In this document: piece after piece, positions 10,071 to 23,658 of the stretch
Layout: each line of letters opens with the position of its first letter
Numbering within the stretch: the stretch's first letter is position 1
Source of the DNA: Gyromitra esculenta
Taxonomy: Eukaryota > Ascomycota > Pezizomycetes > Pezizales > Discinaceae
DNA length: 64,000 nucleotides
Assembly: GCA_038503075.1 (NCBI GenBank)
Contig: JBCAML010000022.1
Coordinates: 496,001-560,000, forward strand
Direction of reading: 5' to 3'
Made by a program: the position numbers and the translations under genes
The notes under the pieces: generated by a model
The model's input: the letters and a program-made list of their open reading frames with translations, nothing else
The model's database searches: none
Told to the model about the DNA's origin: nothing

Positions 10071-13000
10071 GCCAATAATTGTAATAGCCTTTGGTCATTT
10101 CTCAGTGAAAAGTTTTGCTTTGTTCTTTACGCGAGTCGGTTTTTTTTCGCTGGACTTTGTATGTCTTTATGTCTGACTTCCTTGATCGCTCTTTTTTTGG
10201 CTTTCGGTTTTCTGTTTGGGGATCCAGTTGAGGCATGGGTTTATTTGCTTGTTTTGTAGTATTTACGACGCTTCATGATTTATTTTTTCTTCGATTCAGC
10301 CTTGCTCTTTTGATCTTTTTTGCGCTTATTCTTGTTCTCGTCTGTATCAATTTTAAGAAACGAATTTTCACAAGACTTATTCCTATACAATATTTGTGTT
10401 CATGTGCTACGATTTTAAGGGGGATTTTTTTTTGCATTAATGTCTATTTTGTTGTCATTATCACCAGATTTTTCAGAATACCCAGGTGACGAGAACTGTA
10501 ACAATATGACCTCACGGCAACTTGTGGCATTCCATAAAACTATCTAGTGGTAATCCAAAAGATATACTGTACTGAAAGATTAGTGAAGAAAAAATTACCC
10601 TTGTTCGAATTACTGATGCTCGCCCCAGAAATAGGGAGCTGAAAAAATTTATCTCAGAGAAACCAGCTTTTACCACAATCGTCCAAGGGAAATAAATGTG
10701 CGAGCCGGTTCAAAGAGTCCATGTTGCTCGGTTCATCAAGTCCCTTTTTTACACTTTCGCCACGTCCTTTGTCATGGTGTTTCACCAACGATCACTCGGT
10801 ATGAGACGTTCTCGAATTTTCGGAAAAACCTCCGGATAGTGACGGATCTATACATAAACCGGAAGCAGTGAGTGCAGCGAAGGTTGTGATGGTTCCGAGT
10901 TCCGGGTTCGGGAGGCAGAGGCTTTAGTTATATATAGAGAGTGCGCGGTGTAGCTGTTCGTCCAGTAGTTAGCGCGCACTATCGAATATATTTGAAACCA
11001 CTACGAGATATCTGAAATAAGGTAACAGCGTAAGTTGCCCGAAGCCAGTTTCACGCAAATCCTTTAGTTTGAGATGTAGTTTTCGCCATAGCAATTATAA
11101 AAAGGTTGCCCTGCTCATGATTCCGTAGTTGATCCGCTGGCTGAGTGTTCGAGGCCTAGGTGCCCGAGAGGTCCCGGCGGTTCATTATCTAGACATGATC
11201 TGCTTCTAGCATCCGTGTTTTGCTTTCTCACACAGTATCCGGACAAAAATATCACCTACTGTGATATTTTCTAGATTCGAAACGAAACTGGTAGCTACCA
11301 AGGCGAAAGAGAAAAAAAGGAGGGATTCAGAAGTCAGATGCTTCACACGTCATCGAGTGATATCTATGACGCGCAAACCAAGAACTGGTTAGTAATCCCC
11401 CGGTCGTCATGGGTTATTTTCGGGGGCACTATGCATGTGACATTAGAAGATGCGATCTGGTGCTGGGAGAGTCTGCATGCACTTCTTTGTGCCCCAGGTT
11501 ATCGGTTGGTAGGTAGACGAGAGACAAGCAATTGGCAGAAAGGGATAAGAGGGCGAATGAGAGATGAGAAACGAGAGCAAACTAAGAGCAAGGAGGTTTA
11601 TGCCTGGGCTGGGTTTGTTGGGCGAACGGGAGATACTATACACCTACATGTGGCCAAGCATAGAGTAGGTAGGTAGGTAGGTACGTAGTCGAGTGATGAT
11701 TCGAGTATTGGTATAAGAAACCTGGTTCCTTAGGCAGCTACCACCCGTCATTGGTGTTACTTGATTTTAAGACCACCTACGCCCCTTCGTTCGTTTTCAG
11801 GCACAGGAGCTATCCCTAGAGAGTGGCGAAAGGGTGTGATCACGCTGTGACAACTGTTCTATTGGCAGAATCCTCGAGAAAAGGCCGTCGCGACACCCCC
11901 TCTGGCTACAGTAGTTTCTGCTGTTAATAGCCTCACTAAAAATGTGGGAAAAACGGGACCGACTAAGGGATCTATCCAGAGGATATATGCTGGGTGGTTA
12001 TGCATAGCTGTGGGCTTGGGGGGGGGATTAATCTATCTCGGTTGCTTTGGCAAGTCTCGCCGCTACCTAATCCAAATCGTTTTAGGATTGTAATATTACC
12101 TATTGAAGTTTGATTGGCAAGAAATTATCTCTCCTATGTCCACGATTGCGAGCAGCGATTATTCCCGTCTTTCAGTGTGATCTGTTTTCCTCTATTCCAC
12201 TAGTTTCGTGTCCAGGGCCCTGACGATCGTGACCATACAATACATCTCCACAACCCCCATGATCGATTTGCACGTGCAACATTGGTACTGCGATGTTTCG
12301 AGAACTTCGTTCACCAGACACAGCTACACACAGTACTAAAAAGTAGGTATCCCTCTAGCTTGACGAATCGATAAGTCGTACTTTAGTAATTTACATTCAG
12401 ACATTTTTCCAGCATCAGGATATAGTCTGATTTTACCTCACTCTCCTGTAAACCACCACCCTTTTTTATCACCGTCTTGAGGGAAAATTCAAAGAAAATA
12501 AAGGAAGAAAGACTACAAAAAAAAGTAAATTAAAGAACCGAAGACAAACTTTTGAAAAGATATTTACAGACATAAAAATGCCTTGAAACAAAAGATTCAC
12601 AAAGAAGAAAACAATTATTGAGCTTTGCGTCAGCAAAAGGCAGTAAAGGGGTTTTTTAAAAAGCATAACGGTCTCCCCAGACAAAAAAAGAACGAAACAC
12701 GCCCGAGATCATACACCATACGTGGTAGAACGTAAGAATATTTTGGTCCTACTCCCCGTCCTTATATCCCCTCCCCGCCGAAGAACACCGGTGAAGAAAC
12801 ACAAAAAACACAAAAAACAAAAGGTAAACCGCAACTGACGGAGAAGAATGAAAAAAAAGAGAAGCTTTTTCAAGAGCACTGCCCTTACATACCGTACCGT
12901 ACCTAACACACACACACACATCCAAGATCAAACCCTGCTTGTCCGTTCAATTCCATTACTTGACTCCAAGCGTATTTTTCAAAGTGAAATTTTGCTGAAA

Positions 13001-13143
13001 ATATGGGTTTTATATGTTGGGGGTAGGGAAAGAAAAAAGGTTGCTGGTCCAATTCCAAAAGGATTTTCTAAAAAAGCTCCCAGTCGAGGAAAATAATGAA
13101 GGAGAGAAAAATATTCAGAATTGAGATGTAGAGGTTGGGGAGA
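10071..13143. other. Gene-free region between CPC1 and CAF40
   Basis: AT-rich after CPC1 (3' UTR to about 10480). A perfect 10-bp-arm hairpin lies at 11246-11270 (AAAATATCAC / GTGATATTTT), and a GTAG tetranucleotide run at about 11666-11685. Nothing recognisable as a gene. Confidence 0.4.
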
Positions 13144-14293
13144 CTATTCCACGACACAGTCCGAAAGATTCATTAAGAGTAGTGCTAAGCACCGTTTAGT
13201 AGCAGCATCGTCGCGGAGGACGGATGAAAATGTGGCGTCACGTAGTGGTTCTGGGAGACACTGGCGGAGGGCCTCACGCGCACGAGGGTTATCACTCAAC
13301 CTGCAGACACAGTTAGGCAAAAAGAACCGTAATAATACGTGGAGATATACCCACCGAAGAAAGCACCTCACAACATGCTTCAAAAGCCTCACAGTTTGTT
13401 GTTCGACAAGTTGGGTCACCATGTTGCTGAGCACCGTCCCTACCGCGTAGAACCTTTCATATGTCTGGCATATATATGCTAACCCCATATCGTCGAGTAG
13501 TATCTTCTGAACAATGAAAATAGCCACTGTTTTCGACAGCTCAGATCCAGTCTCCATAATTCTGAGGCACAGAGGGATGATCTCGGTAGACAGTAGGAAA
13601 TTGATGACCTCGGAGGAATCGTTCTTCACCAAAGCGCCAATAACACCCAGGGACGTGAGACGTAGGTACTCGAAGGGGCGAGACTTTGATGTGGTGTTTA
13701 GAAATGGATATAGAAATAGGGGAATATGCGCTAATGACGTCCGCTTGGGTTAGGGCACGTATGAGATGGCTTCAAGGGTAATGGATTACCAACCGTTCAA
13801 AAAGAGCGCCCTTGTCTCATTGTGGGAAGCTACACATTGAAGCAGCGCGAGAGCATTGCAAACGCGATTAGAAGCGGCCGCTGTCAGAGAACTCGGCATG
13901 AGCAGCGGATACACCGAGATTATCTCTTGCAACAACGCAGTCATCACACCTATATTGCCGTTCTTCATAAGTCACACGCATGCCCATTGCCATGATTGGC
14001 TGGAGCTTAGAGAGCGAGAGAAAAAAGATAATTCCGTACCAACAGAATGCCATAGTATCAATGCAAGATCGTCCACTTGTTCTCTTTTCTTGCTCAGCTC
14101 CAGCAACGCAGTTTCTCTGTTTCCACCTTGCATCAGTTCCAGGATCCACTGGTATACCTTTGGATCTTCTTCCGTTGAGCCTCTTCCAGCCACCAAGCTC
14201 ATAGCGGAGCTGGGTGCGGGTGAAGGCCCAGATGGAGTCACAAGATTTCGCCCTGGCATGCCAAATTGCTGCTGCTGTTGCTGCTGAGAGTGC

Positions 14294-14334
<41 letters not shown>

Positions 14335-14424
14335 CTGCTGTTGGTGTTGCGCATGATGCCAGTTGTTTTGATCAGGATGGGAAAAGTGCTGCTGGTGGCC
14401 AAACATCTGCTGCGACTGCAGCAT
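13144..14424 (-). CDS. CAF40: CCR4-NOT subunit CAF40 (RCD1/CNOT9)
   Basis: Four exons on the minus strand: 14424-14040, 13949-13794, 13730-13355 and 13300-13144; introns of 90, 63 and 54 bp; 357 residues. After a Q/H-rich N terminus with a long glutamine run, the armadillo-type Rcd1 domain begins at [10 protein letters not shown] and continues through [62 protein letters not shown] and [20 protein letters not shown], matching the highly conserved CNOT9 family over its full length. In the CCR4-NOT complex this subunit binds NOT1 and RNA-silencing or RNA-binding partners to promote deadenylation; in fission yeast it is needed for nitrogen-starvation-induced sexual development. Every junction restores the conserved sequence, so the model is strong. 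Confidence 0.94.
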
Positions 14425-16074
14425 GGCTGTAGTTGTATGTATGGGAGGAAAACGCGCAGGGCAATAAATGCAGACTTAGTTAATCGACGACAACGACGGC
14501 AACGTGCTAAGCAGGTACTAGGCTGTGTGGTGAAGGCAAGCAAATATCGTTAACAGGTGTGAATAGTCGTGAACTGAGAGAAGCAGTAGGGAAAAGATGC
14601 AGACAAAAAGAAAAGAGAGATGACGATGTAGAAGGGAAGGAGAAGAAAGAGAAGACGACAGACTCCACGAAGTCAGCACTTTGGAGGGAGAGGGCGGTGG
14701 GGGAGGAAAGACAGCCGAGATCAGACACACAAACTAGTCCTAATCTGGTATCGCTGGCGTGTGGCTCGGTTGGTAAGGGAAGAGAGAGAAAAGACAACGC
14801 CGGCTGTCCCTACAAATTGCAATACCCCTCCTCGCTCGTCATCTGCAGATAAATTATAGGTGTTTGGATACAGCACCCACAATAGAGATTTTTTGATGCC
14901 AAGCGCACCGCGAAGTATGATATTCCTATATTACTTAAATTGGGGGTTGGATCCCGTTTATCGCCATCGCCTATCACGGCTTCCCCACAGCCCTCCCGGG
15001 GTCAATCACCCACGCTCACTCGGGGTTTTCTATCTTTATTTCTGGATGAAACGCTACGACGCAACTATATCGCCTAGAGCCCTGTAAGATTTTCGTACAG
15101 TAGTAAAATTTGATGCTGACTGCAGGTACTTCCACGTATTATCACTCTAGGACCCTCCACCCTTAGAGTCTTGTTGGATCTTGACATATATGTAGGTACC
15201 GCATAAACTGACGAGAACCGAAATCGGGCTAAGAGGTTAGAGTAAGATGGGCGATGCTGGCTAGCTACTATGGGAAGTTTTCTCTTCAGTAATGTACGCT
15301 GGGTGGCAAAATTCCTCATACCGTTGCCTTTAGAGGAAATAGATTTACTTTCTTGACTCGAGTTCAGAACCACACTCTGTTCCAACCTCTTAGCCCGTTG
15401 TCGGTTCTCGTCAGTTTATGCGGTAGGTGCCTATATCGCTACACACTAGCAAGCACTTCAATTAGAATTAACTCAACTAACCCATAATAACGCATTTGTC
15501 TCCACCGAGAAATCATCAACAAAGCAAAAAACAAAACAAGGAAAATTATATAGTCAAAACAGAGTTAGAGAGAGCGATGAGTCTGGACTGTCTGTTGCTA
15601 GTGAAAAAAATAATACATAATCCGAATCATCGTTACACCCACTTTGTTAATTGCCAATCATCACACAAAAATAGCTATGATCATGTCCGGAACAACAATA
15701 GAGAAAAGAAATAGAGAAAGAGAAGAAAAAACACCCAAGCCAATATGAAACTGTTTTCCTTCATTCTTCTGATACACACAAAAAAAAACCGCCTCGGTTG
15801 ATTCATCGTGCAATCTGTGCCCTCAGGCATACTAACGTGAGAGAAGTTATGGGGAATTCCTCCTTCCTGTCTCAGAAAGGGTAGCCCTGTGAATAGAAAC
15901 GAACAAGTAAAAAGCCGCGCTTGGGTGCAAGACCTGGGTATCCCAAAAGCCTGCAATGAAACCAAAAGACAAACAACAACAGTGCAGGGAATCGCTAGGC
16001 TAAAGAGATGCAGGTCAAAATCAAATAGTGAGAAGCAACAAAAAAAAGCAGTAGAAGATGTAAGTGGAAATCGC
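14425..16074. other. CAF40-KIN1 intergenic region
   Basis: Promoter of CAF40 and 3' region of KIN1. Purine-rich tract at about 14550-14720. A MITE lies at 15197-15425. No other gene seen. Confidence 0.4.
15197..15425. mobile_element. MITE, TIR TACCGCATAAACTG
   Basis: Arms of about 45 bp: the left begins TACCGCATAAACTGACGAGA and the right ends TCTCGTCAGTTTATGCGGTA, with only a few mismatches. 229 bp, TA at both ends, no coding capacity. The first bases resemble those of the elements at 7540, 35221 and 60095. Confidence 0.85.
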
Positions 16075-19000
16075 TCAAAGCCTTAGCTCCGTGAGTATCC
16101 TGCTCGCCAAGCTCTTGTACTGCCATGTATTTGTCTTATTTACGCTCTTAAACTGAATTCCGTGTAATGAGAGTAGTGGAACTTTGACGATATAGATCTC
16201 GAATTGTAGAATCAACGATCCTCCGAGTACTCCGTCATGCATTGACTCGTTCGAGACATCACTATTAGTATAGCTCGTCTCTGCTCTATTTCTCTTGCTT
16301 TGCCCTTTCATCGGTGGAGGAGGCGGGGGGGGTTCTTTTGTTGAATTGCTGCCACTGCCCGTACCACCGAATGAAAGTTTACGTCTGTGAGACGGGGGGT
16401 TGACCATATTCGTCGCTTCGGGAGTTTGTGGAACGTTTTCCTGCACGCTCTTAAGATCGATGCTGGGCCTATGGACACAGGAAAATCCTCCTCTGATCTC
16501 TTTGTATGATACCCCTAATTGCTTTAATACTCGGATAATGTCCATTCTGATCTCTGTTGGGGGTTTGGTAGACGTCGTTGCTACGCTGAATAGTCCTTTA
16601 AGGTAAACTGGCTTGACAAAGTCAGATGACGGGGTTTCTCCATCTCCACTTCCTGTCGAAGTAGCTCCATCCCCCAAGTCTTCCTCTGGAACATCGTTAG
16701 GAACTGACGCTGCGGCCGCGGCTTCTTCTCTGCGAGCACGTCGAACACTGTTCTCTCTTCTCCCATGGCCCAGAGACTTCGCTCTCATGGCCATCGGCTT
16801 TGCATTGCTGCTTGTACCCTTGTCACTCTGTACAGCATCTTCTCTGACAGAAATCCCTGAACGATCCGATCCACTTGTTCCAGGTGGATCTCCTGTTGCA
16901 TGCTGCCGGCCATATTTTCGGCGCCAGTCTGCTTCTGAAACACTAGTTGACCTTCCTATCTTCGCGGACCTTTTCGAGATTGGGCCATCGGCTGTCGTTG
17001 GAGGCGTTAGAAGGTCTGGAGCACCTGATTGGGACGAGCCAGAAGAGGTGATAGGTGGCCGCTCTGTTGGAGGTCTCCGGACAGATAAACTCTTGCGAGC
17101 GGTAGCGATTTCTACTGGTGCTTGACCAGGAGCCTGTACCGATAAGGTTGGCGGGGGAGGCGCCTTGACGTCACCTCGCCCAGAATGTTGTCTTCTTGTG
17201 CTGAAACGTCTAAGCATGCCCCCGACAGTGCTCTCCTTCTTAGCAGGATTATCTTCTTTGATGGCTGATGGAGGAACCACTGGCGACGGTGGTAGAGATA
17301 CTCCTCCCAAGTTCACCTTCTTCATCGCCTCCGAAACTTCATCGTCCCCATGAGTCCTTGCCCTTGGACGAGTTCTTCCACCTGAAGCTGTAGGTTCACC
17401 TCTCACTTCGTAACTAGTCTCGCTGGTGTGGGCGGCTTCCGGCGCCTTGGGGATTGGCATCCGTAGCTTTTCGACGTCTTGGATTGGAAGTAGGGGCTGT
17501 GAGCCGGGGGGCTTGCTGCCTCGATCTCTTTCTAGCTTCTCTCGGACAAGATAATAGACCGAAATAAGCGGATTATATGCATTTATAGGATCTGGATTGC
17601 TTGGATGTGAAAGAACTTCGGTGCTTAGATTAGTTAGTGTGTCTTTAGAACTCGTAGATGAACGTCTTTTATAAAAGTCGAACCCAAACGGCTTCCGCTT
17701 CTCAAGACTTGGAGATGCCATAGGTGCTTCTTTAGCGGCAGTTTGTACGGCAATTCGGTAATCTTCAGACTCAATCACTTTAGTAAGTTGGGCTGCTATG
17801 GTTTCGCTGGGACCAAATTCGAAACCGGTCATTCCATGGATAACCTCAGGATCAAGTGGGCCCGATAAAGATTCCCGAGGAGGTAGGTGATTCTCCGGAG
17901 GGCCAGAGAAGCCCTTAAGGATCCATGGATGATGAATGATCTCCTGCAAGGAAGCACGTTGCCTAGGATCGGTAACAAGCATCCTTGCCAAAAGGTTTCG
18001 GCAATCTAGTCGCAGTCAGTTAAAATTCTCAAGATTCAAGGTTGATGGGGGAGCCATACCCCCGGAGAGCCATTGGGGATAGTCCACCACCCCACGTTTG
18101 ATCTTGGCATGCAGCGCGGGCATGCTTTGGTCGTCAAATGGAACCTTTCCACAAACCAAGACATACAACACAATCCCGAAACTCCATACATCAACTTCTG
18201 GCCCAATGTACTGCTTAGCTTGCAAGAGCTCTGGAGCAGCAAAATATAGAGATCCACAAAATGTTTTAAGGTGGGATCGAGGTGAGAAAAGGTTAGAGAG
18301 ACCAAAATCTATAATCTTGATATCTCCAGTTTTGGAAATCAGAATATTCTCGATCTTCAAGTCACGATGAACGATTGAATTCCTGTGGCAATAATCCAAC
18401 GCACTAGCAATCTGTCTGCCAAACTTTCGAGCCTGCTTCTCCTTCAGTCGCCCGTGGGAGATTATGTAATCTAACATTTGCCCACCGTTGACATACTCGC
18501 ACAGCATGTACCAATGATTGCTGGTTTTGATAACGTCACGCATGCCACAGATATAAGGGTGGTCGAGTAGTGTAACTATGGCGGCCTCTCGGGCAGTTCG
18601 GACTTCTTTGCTCTCATCATGGCGAGGTAGATATGGCTGGCCGGTTGCTGGGTCGATGCCCCGTTCTTGGATCATCTGTCTAGGTACAATCTTTACCGCA
18701 ACCTGCAGTTCGTCCAACAAACGCCTGGTAAGCAGCAAAGAGACTACGGGAATTGACATGAGACGAACCTGTTCCGAGCCATCTGATTTCCTAGCAAGTT
18801 TGACTTTTCCCATGCTACCAGCCCCAATGGTTTTCCCAAGGATCCACGTCCCACTAGATCCATGGATAGAAGTCTTCCTGGGGCGTTGCGAATGGTGGGC
18901 TGACGGCCTGCTTTCCTCCGGGACGGTGGCTGGTGTATGAACGGTGGTTCCATTTGAAGTGACAACAGCGGTAGTAGCCTCAGACATTTCGGACGCCCGC

Positions 19001-19233
19001 CTCGAATGGCCTCCTGGGCGAGATGAGGGGGTGGTGGCAGGAGCAGGGGCAGTAATGGGGGCAGGAGGAGCTAATCGCACAGATTCAGGATCCCGGGTGA
19101 GAGGTGAAGGGTCAGTGGCCGGAGGCCGAGAAGCTGATGATGGCTTTGATGAGGATGAAGAAGACGATGACTGTCGCTGATGGTGAGTGCTGTGTTGTCG
19201 CTGGACAACAACAGGAGCCTGGTGTGGAAGCAT
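16075..19233 (-). CDS. KIN1: KIN1/PAR-1/MARK-type serine/threonine kinase
   Basis: Three exons on the minus strand: 19233-18769, 18702-18060 and 18005-16075; 1012 residues. The kinase domain (about 130-415) shows the glycine loop [12 protein letters not shown] with catalytic Lys159, HRDLKIEN (267-274), DFG (287-289) and APE (311-313). The family-specific block SLEQKVQ-like UBA region is not obvious. A long S/P-rich linker follows, and the last 45 residues ([20 protein letters not shown] ... [11 protein letters not shown]) form a KA1 membrane-binding domain, the hallmark of Kin1/MARK kinases. These kinases act at the plasma membrane in polarity, exocytosis and septation. The first intron (66 bp) interrupts the domain between the glycine loop and VAVK, is a multiple of three and has no stop. 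The N-terminal extension is low-complexity (S, P, Q). Confidence 0.92.
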
Positions 19234-20755
19234 ATTTGATGAAGGTTCACAGGACGATAAATGACTCCGAAGACTGGATTGAAGGGATTAGATTTGTGTT
19301 GGATTGGACTTATGCACGATTCAGGTAAATAGTCTTGAGGGATAGTGGGGGGAAATATAGCGAGGGGAGGGGATTGGAAGAAGATCCTGGGTCAGGGTGG
19401 GGGTTAGGGTTGATGTTTGGGGGGAACAGGATAGCGAGACGTGGAATTAGTTTAGGTCGACAATTGGAAGCGAAAGAAACCTATAACAGGAGAGAACTAA
19501 GGGAGAGCTGGGTCTCAGGATCGAATGGTGTGCGTGCGTGTGTGCGCGTGCGCGTGTTTAGGTGTAAGTGTGAGTGTCTGTTCGGAGTGTGCGCGCGCGT
19601 GCGGATGTGTGGGCACCTATGAGATGGCTGGGTGCTGCAGTTTCCAGCGCGGCTGCTGCTACTGCTACGATGCTACGAAGGAGACGATGGGAAGATAACA
19701 GGGGAATGAGATAAATAGGGCGAAGGGAGGGAGGAAGAGGGAGGGGTTTTAGCGGGTGTAGGGACGGCGCAAGCGGGCGGCGCAGACCTAAGGATGATCA
19801 AGTGAGGGAGAGGAGAGGGGGAGGTTGAATAGGTATGCGTGGTGGAGATTCGAGAGATAGACAGAGAGGAGGAGATAGAGAAAGAGATGCAAATCAAGAA
19901 TAAGCTGCTGCACCAACAACAGGGACAGCCAAGAAATCACAAGTGGGTGTATGGTTGGTTTACGCAAATATATCTTTACCACATCGTGTTTAAATTACCA
20001 GCCTCTGAGATGTTCACAGTGAAGGGATACAAGGGCATCGAGCTTCGCTTGCTAGCAGGACAAATTTAGACTCGTCAGCCTGGGGAAGGCGCGTGCGCCT
20101 AGCCTTTCATCACCAATATAACCGTCCCCGCCTTTTGACAGCTCCGAGTGATCGTGACCCAGGTTACTACAGGCCCGAGACTGCGGCGATAGGTTTCGGT
20201 AAAGAACCCGAAGACATCATCAATCGTACATCCATGTAACATACGGCATCTCTTCAACTTTAGCTATATGTGTATTATACAGTTATCCTTCCTTTTTTCG
20301 GTCTAAACTCCCTTTACTTCTTCCTTCCTTTATCAAGAGGGGTCTACCGATGAGCCAAGGGGTATTCGGTGAGGGCCGTGAACGGATGAGGCAAAACCTA
20401 GCCAACTTCTTACCTACGTATACCTTTCGTGGTGTTATGATGCTGGTGCGAACGGAATATTGGTTACACGTACCTGTAGTGTTGGTATCTGCATAATGGT
20501 AGCAGAATAAATCCCTGTCGCTCTTGGTCTGGGTAGTGTCTTAGGGTGGAAAACGTCACTCGGTACTGGTTGCGTGCTGTGCAATGCTTTGTCAACGAGA
20601 CAAAGCCAAAACAGTTTCGTCAAACTCATTAACGCGTTCTCGCTCATGCTTGGCCACAGGAATATCTGGTCACCTGAAACTTAAGAATAACACGTTGTCC
20701 TGCGACCAATATCTAAAAGTATCGATAGACACCTGAAATCTCTTTCTGCTCTTCA
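19234..20755. other. Divergent promoter region, KIN1 / GPATCH1-like
   Basis: Shared 1.5-kb upstream region of two divergent genes. It contains an alternating GTGC/GCGC purine-pyrimidine tract at about 19527-19610, of the type prone to Z-DNA, and a short telomere-like GGGTTAGGGTT at about 19400. No gene is supported. Confidence 0.4.
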
Positions 20756-22998
20756 ATGTCCCTGAAACGGAACAGAAACATCGTCGATGCTGAGGATCAA
20801 TCCAAGCAATCCCCATTCATATTTTATGGGACACCTCTCCCCCCCCAGGATCCAGAAGCTAGGGATGACGGCTCTTACGTACCTCTCTGGAAGCAGGAAG
20901 TCACAGATGAACGAGGGAGAAAACGTCTACATGGGGCATTTACGGGTGGTTTCAGTGCCGGGTACGTCTCCACATTATGTCTTTGGGCAGAACCGCAACT
21001 AACCTAATTTGCTTCCCAGATATTTCAACACTGTAGGGTCTAAAGAAGGTTTGCTCTGTCCACTGAGCCCCTAGTTTCACTCTTTGTTCCTGTATTTACG
21101 CGCATATGGATAGGATGGACTCCTGCTACTTTCAAATCCTCCCGCGCTGAGCGTGCCAGGGCTGTTTCGGCTCGACCAGAAGACTTCATGGACGCCGAAG
21201 ATCTCGCCGAAGCTGAAGAAGGTAAAAAGATAGAGATGAGTCACAACTTCTCTAGCCTAGGGTCTACCGAAGATGATTTAGCAAGACGGGGGAAGCAAAT
21301 CACTCTGATGGATCTACTGACCCCGGCCGTGCAGGACACAATGGGCATAAAGTTGTTGAAGAAGATGGGCTGGAAGGAAGGGCAAGGAATTGGCCCTAAG
21401 ATTCGAAGAAAGGCCCAAGTCTCGGATGAAGGTGAGGATGGTGATCTGGTGAATGAACAGGCGTATCTTCTTGCACCGGCAAACTCTACATTGGTGACTT
21501 TCAATAAGAAAGTAAACACGAGGGGAATTGGATATGAAGGGGAGGGCCCATTATCAAGCGAACAAAAGGATGAGCAAGAAGAGGAATCGAAATTGGGACG
21601 TTTCTCAGACACTAAACCCAAGAAGCAGATGGTCAAAGGTGGCTTTGGTGTTGGGGTTCTGAATGATGATGGCGAAGACGACGGTGACCCCTATGAGATT
21701 CGCCCGAAATCTGCCTACAACCGGACTATCGTGGGAGAAAAATCAAAGAAGACCATCAAACCTCTCGTTAAAAAACCGGCTAAGCACGTTTTCATTTCAA
21801 AAAAAACAATTAAAGCCAAATCGAGCGTTAGTTTACGAAAATGTCATGATGGCCGGTTCCCCCTGGACGGATTTATTCTCTCACTGGACCCTGTTCAGTT
21901 AAAAGGTGAATGGCATCGGCCCCCCAATGTTCCTGCAGATTGGATCCCTCTAGGCTCCAATGAGTTTGAAACTAGCAAAAGCCGACAAAAACGAGAAACT
22001 ATTACGGTTCGCTCTAGTGAACCTGTATCGAAACTAGACCATAGGGCTCGGGGATCAATACTGGGGGAAACACCATTGCCTGGGAAATCGGTTTTCGATT
22101 TCATGAAGCCGGCCGCGAGAGAACGAATTGCTTCTGTCACTGGGAATAAAAACCTACCACAAGCTTTGGGCGAAGCTCCGCCTTCGATCTGGTCGTCGAA
22201 CAGTCCGTCTTCATTGGCTGATCTAGTCCCAAAGCTAGACCAAGGGGTGGCATTGGGAGCTCTGAGAGGAGGGTTCATGCCATATTCTGATGACCCGGAT
22301 AAAAAGACGAGGTATCGTACATTCTTAGAAGTTCAAGCAGGACTCAAAGAGGGGTTACCAGATAGGGTATGTTTCACTTGCCTCCATGGAGGCAAAGCTA
22401 TGTGATCCACCGCTTACATCCGTCATAGAAATACGGCATGAACACCCAAGACTGGATTAAAGAACTCAGTGAATTTATGGGTGCTGCTCGCATCTTCAAA
22501 CCTCTCACTGGTTTAATCGCTACACGCTTTACCTCCTCTACCGATACCACCTTAGCTTTCCAAGGAGGCCCCTCTACTGTCGCCGCCGACCAACTTCTCC
22601 ATCATCCACAGCCTAAACCAGAAGATCCCGCTGAAGCCGCAGCCAAAATGTCTATGTATGGCCCTGTGACCCGCTCCATCGTCGAATTTTTCCCGACACG
22701 GCTGTTATGCAAACGGTTCAATGTGCGGCCTCCTGATCATGTAGATCCTGGGGGAAGTGGGGCAAACGGGAACGGGGGTTGGGAACCTACGGGTAGAGAG
22801 GACAGGGAGTTGGTTAGCAAGGGGCAGTTGACCGAGATGATGAGGGAGGTGAGAGGGGACAACAGTTATGTACTACTAGAGGAAGTGGTAAAAAACGAAG
22901 TTCCGAGGGTGGATACGGAGGTGAACGAAGCATTAGAGGGAGAGAGGGCGGGGGAAGAAGTGTTTAAGGCGATTTTTGGAGATGATGAAGATGAGTAG
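20756..22998 (+). CDS. G-patch protein of the GPATCH1/TGH family
   Basis: Four exons: 20756-20961, 21020-21048, 21114-22366 and 22429-22998; 685 residues. The N-terminal conserved domain (DUF1604) spans the first three exons: [40 protein letters not shown]. The G-patch, about residues 150-180, reads GIKLLKKMGWKEGQGIGPK. A later conserved block is YGMNTQDWIKELSEF, followed by IFKPLTGLIATRF and a tail with SRSIVEFFP-like sequence (MSMYGPVTRSIVEFFP). This is the order in GPATCH1 (human) and TOUGH (plants), spliceosome-associated proteins thought to recruit or activate a DEAH-box helicase through the G-patch. The second exon is only 29 nt, but it is required to rebuild [12 protein letters not shown], so it is certain. 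Confidence 0.88.
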
Positions 22999-23658
22999 GG
23001 TGACGGCAAGCAATGGATAGAGCAAGCTGTGTGTGTGCGTGGATGTCTAATAGAGAACCTTATGATCCAATGTCAAGTTTGCCATACAACATACTTGACA
23101 TGCGTTTTAATCCTGTCCAGCCACTCATAATCCCTACATAGAGTTTCCGTCAGGGTTAGATAAAAGACAGTTCATATACACATATGCACGCAAAGTGACG
23201 GTTTGCCGATAAGTAACATGTATTTTATGTATGATACGATGATGTTGGTAATATACATACCATGCATCTCTGTGCAGCCGGGTAATGATCGTTCTGCAAG
23301 AGAACCGGATGCGATGTTATGTTGCATGGAGGTATTATTGTGCAGGCGCGGCTCTGCGTCGCGTTTCCCCAGCACAGCTACAGAGTACGGGACTTGTATC
23401 ATCAGCGAACAAATCCTCCTTCCCTCCCTTACCCCATCTGAGTCGCTCGCCAAACAAAAAATCATTTCCACTTCTAGATCTTTGTCTTACACACACTCTC
23501 TCTTCACGTGTCTCTCTTGGGTACCTGTCTCCTATCCCTCCTGTTCCTTTGCGTAAAATAGACTTTATCCGCTCGCTACTTATCTCCGTGTCTTTCCTTC
23601 CAGACGCGATAAAATCACACCCACTGTTCTCACGCTCATTCGACGTATCCTACTAGCT
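22999..23658. other. Short intergenic region
   Basis: Between two genes on the same strand. C/T-rich just before the next ATG. Nothing else seen. Confidence 0.4.

Noticed and set aside
11338..11676. 112-codon plus-strand frame
   Set aside because: No family resemblance, and the opposite strand is also open.
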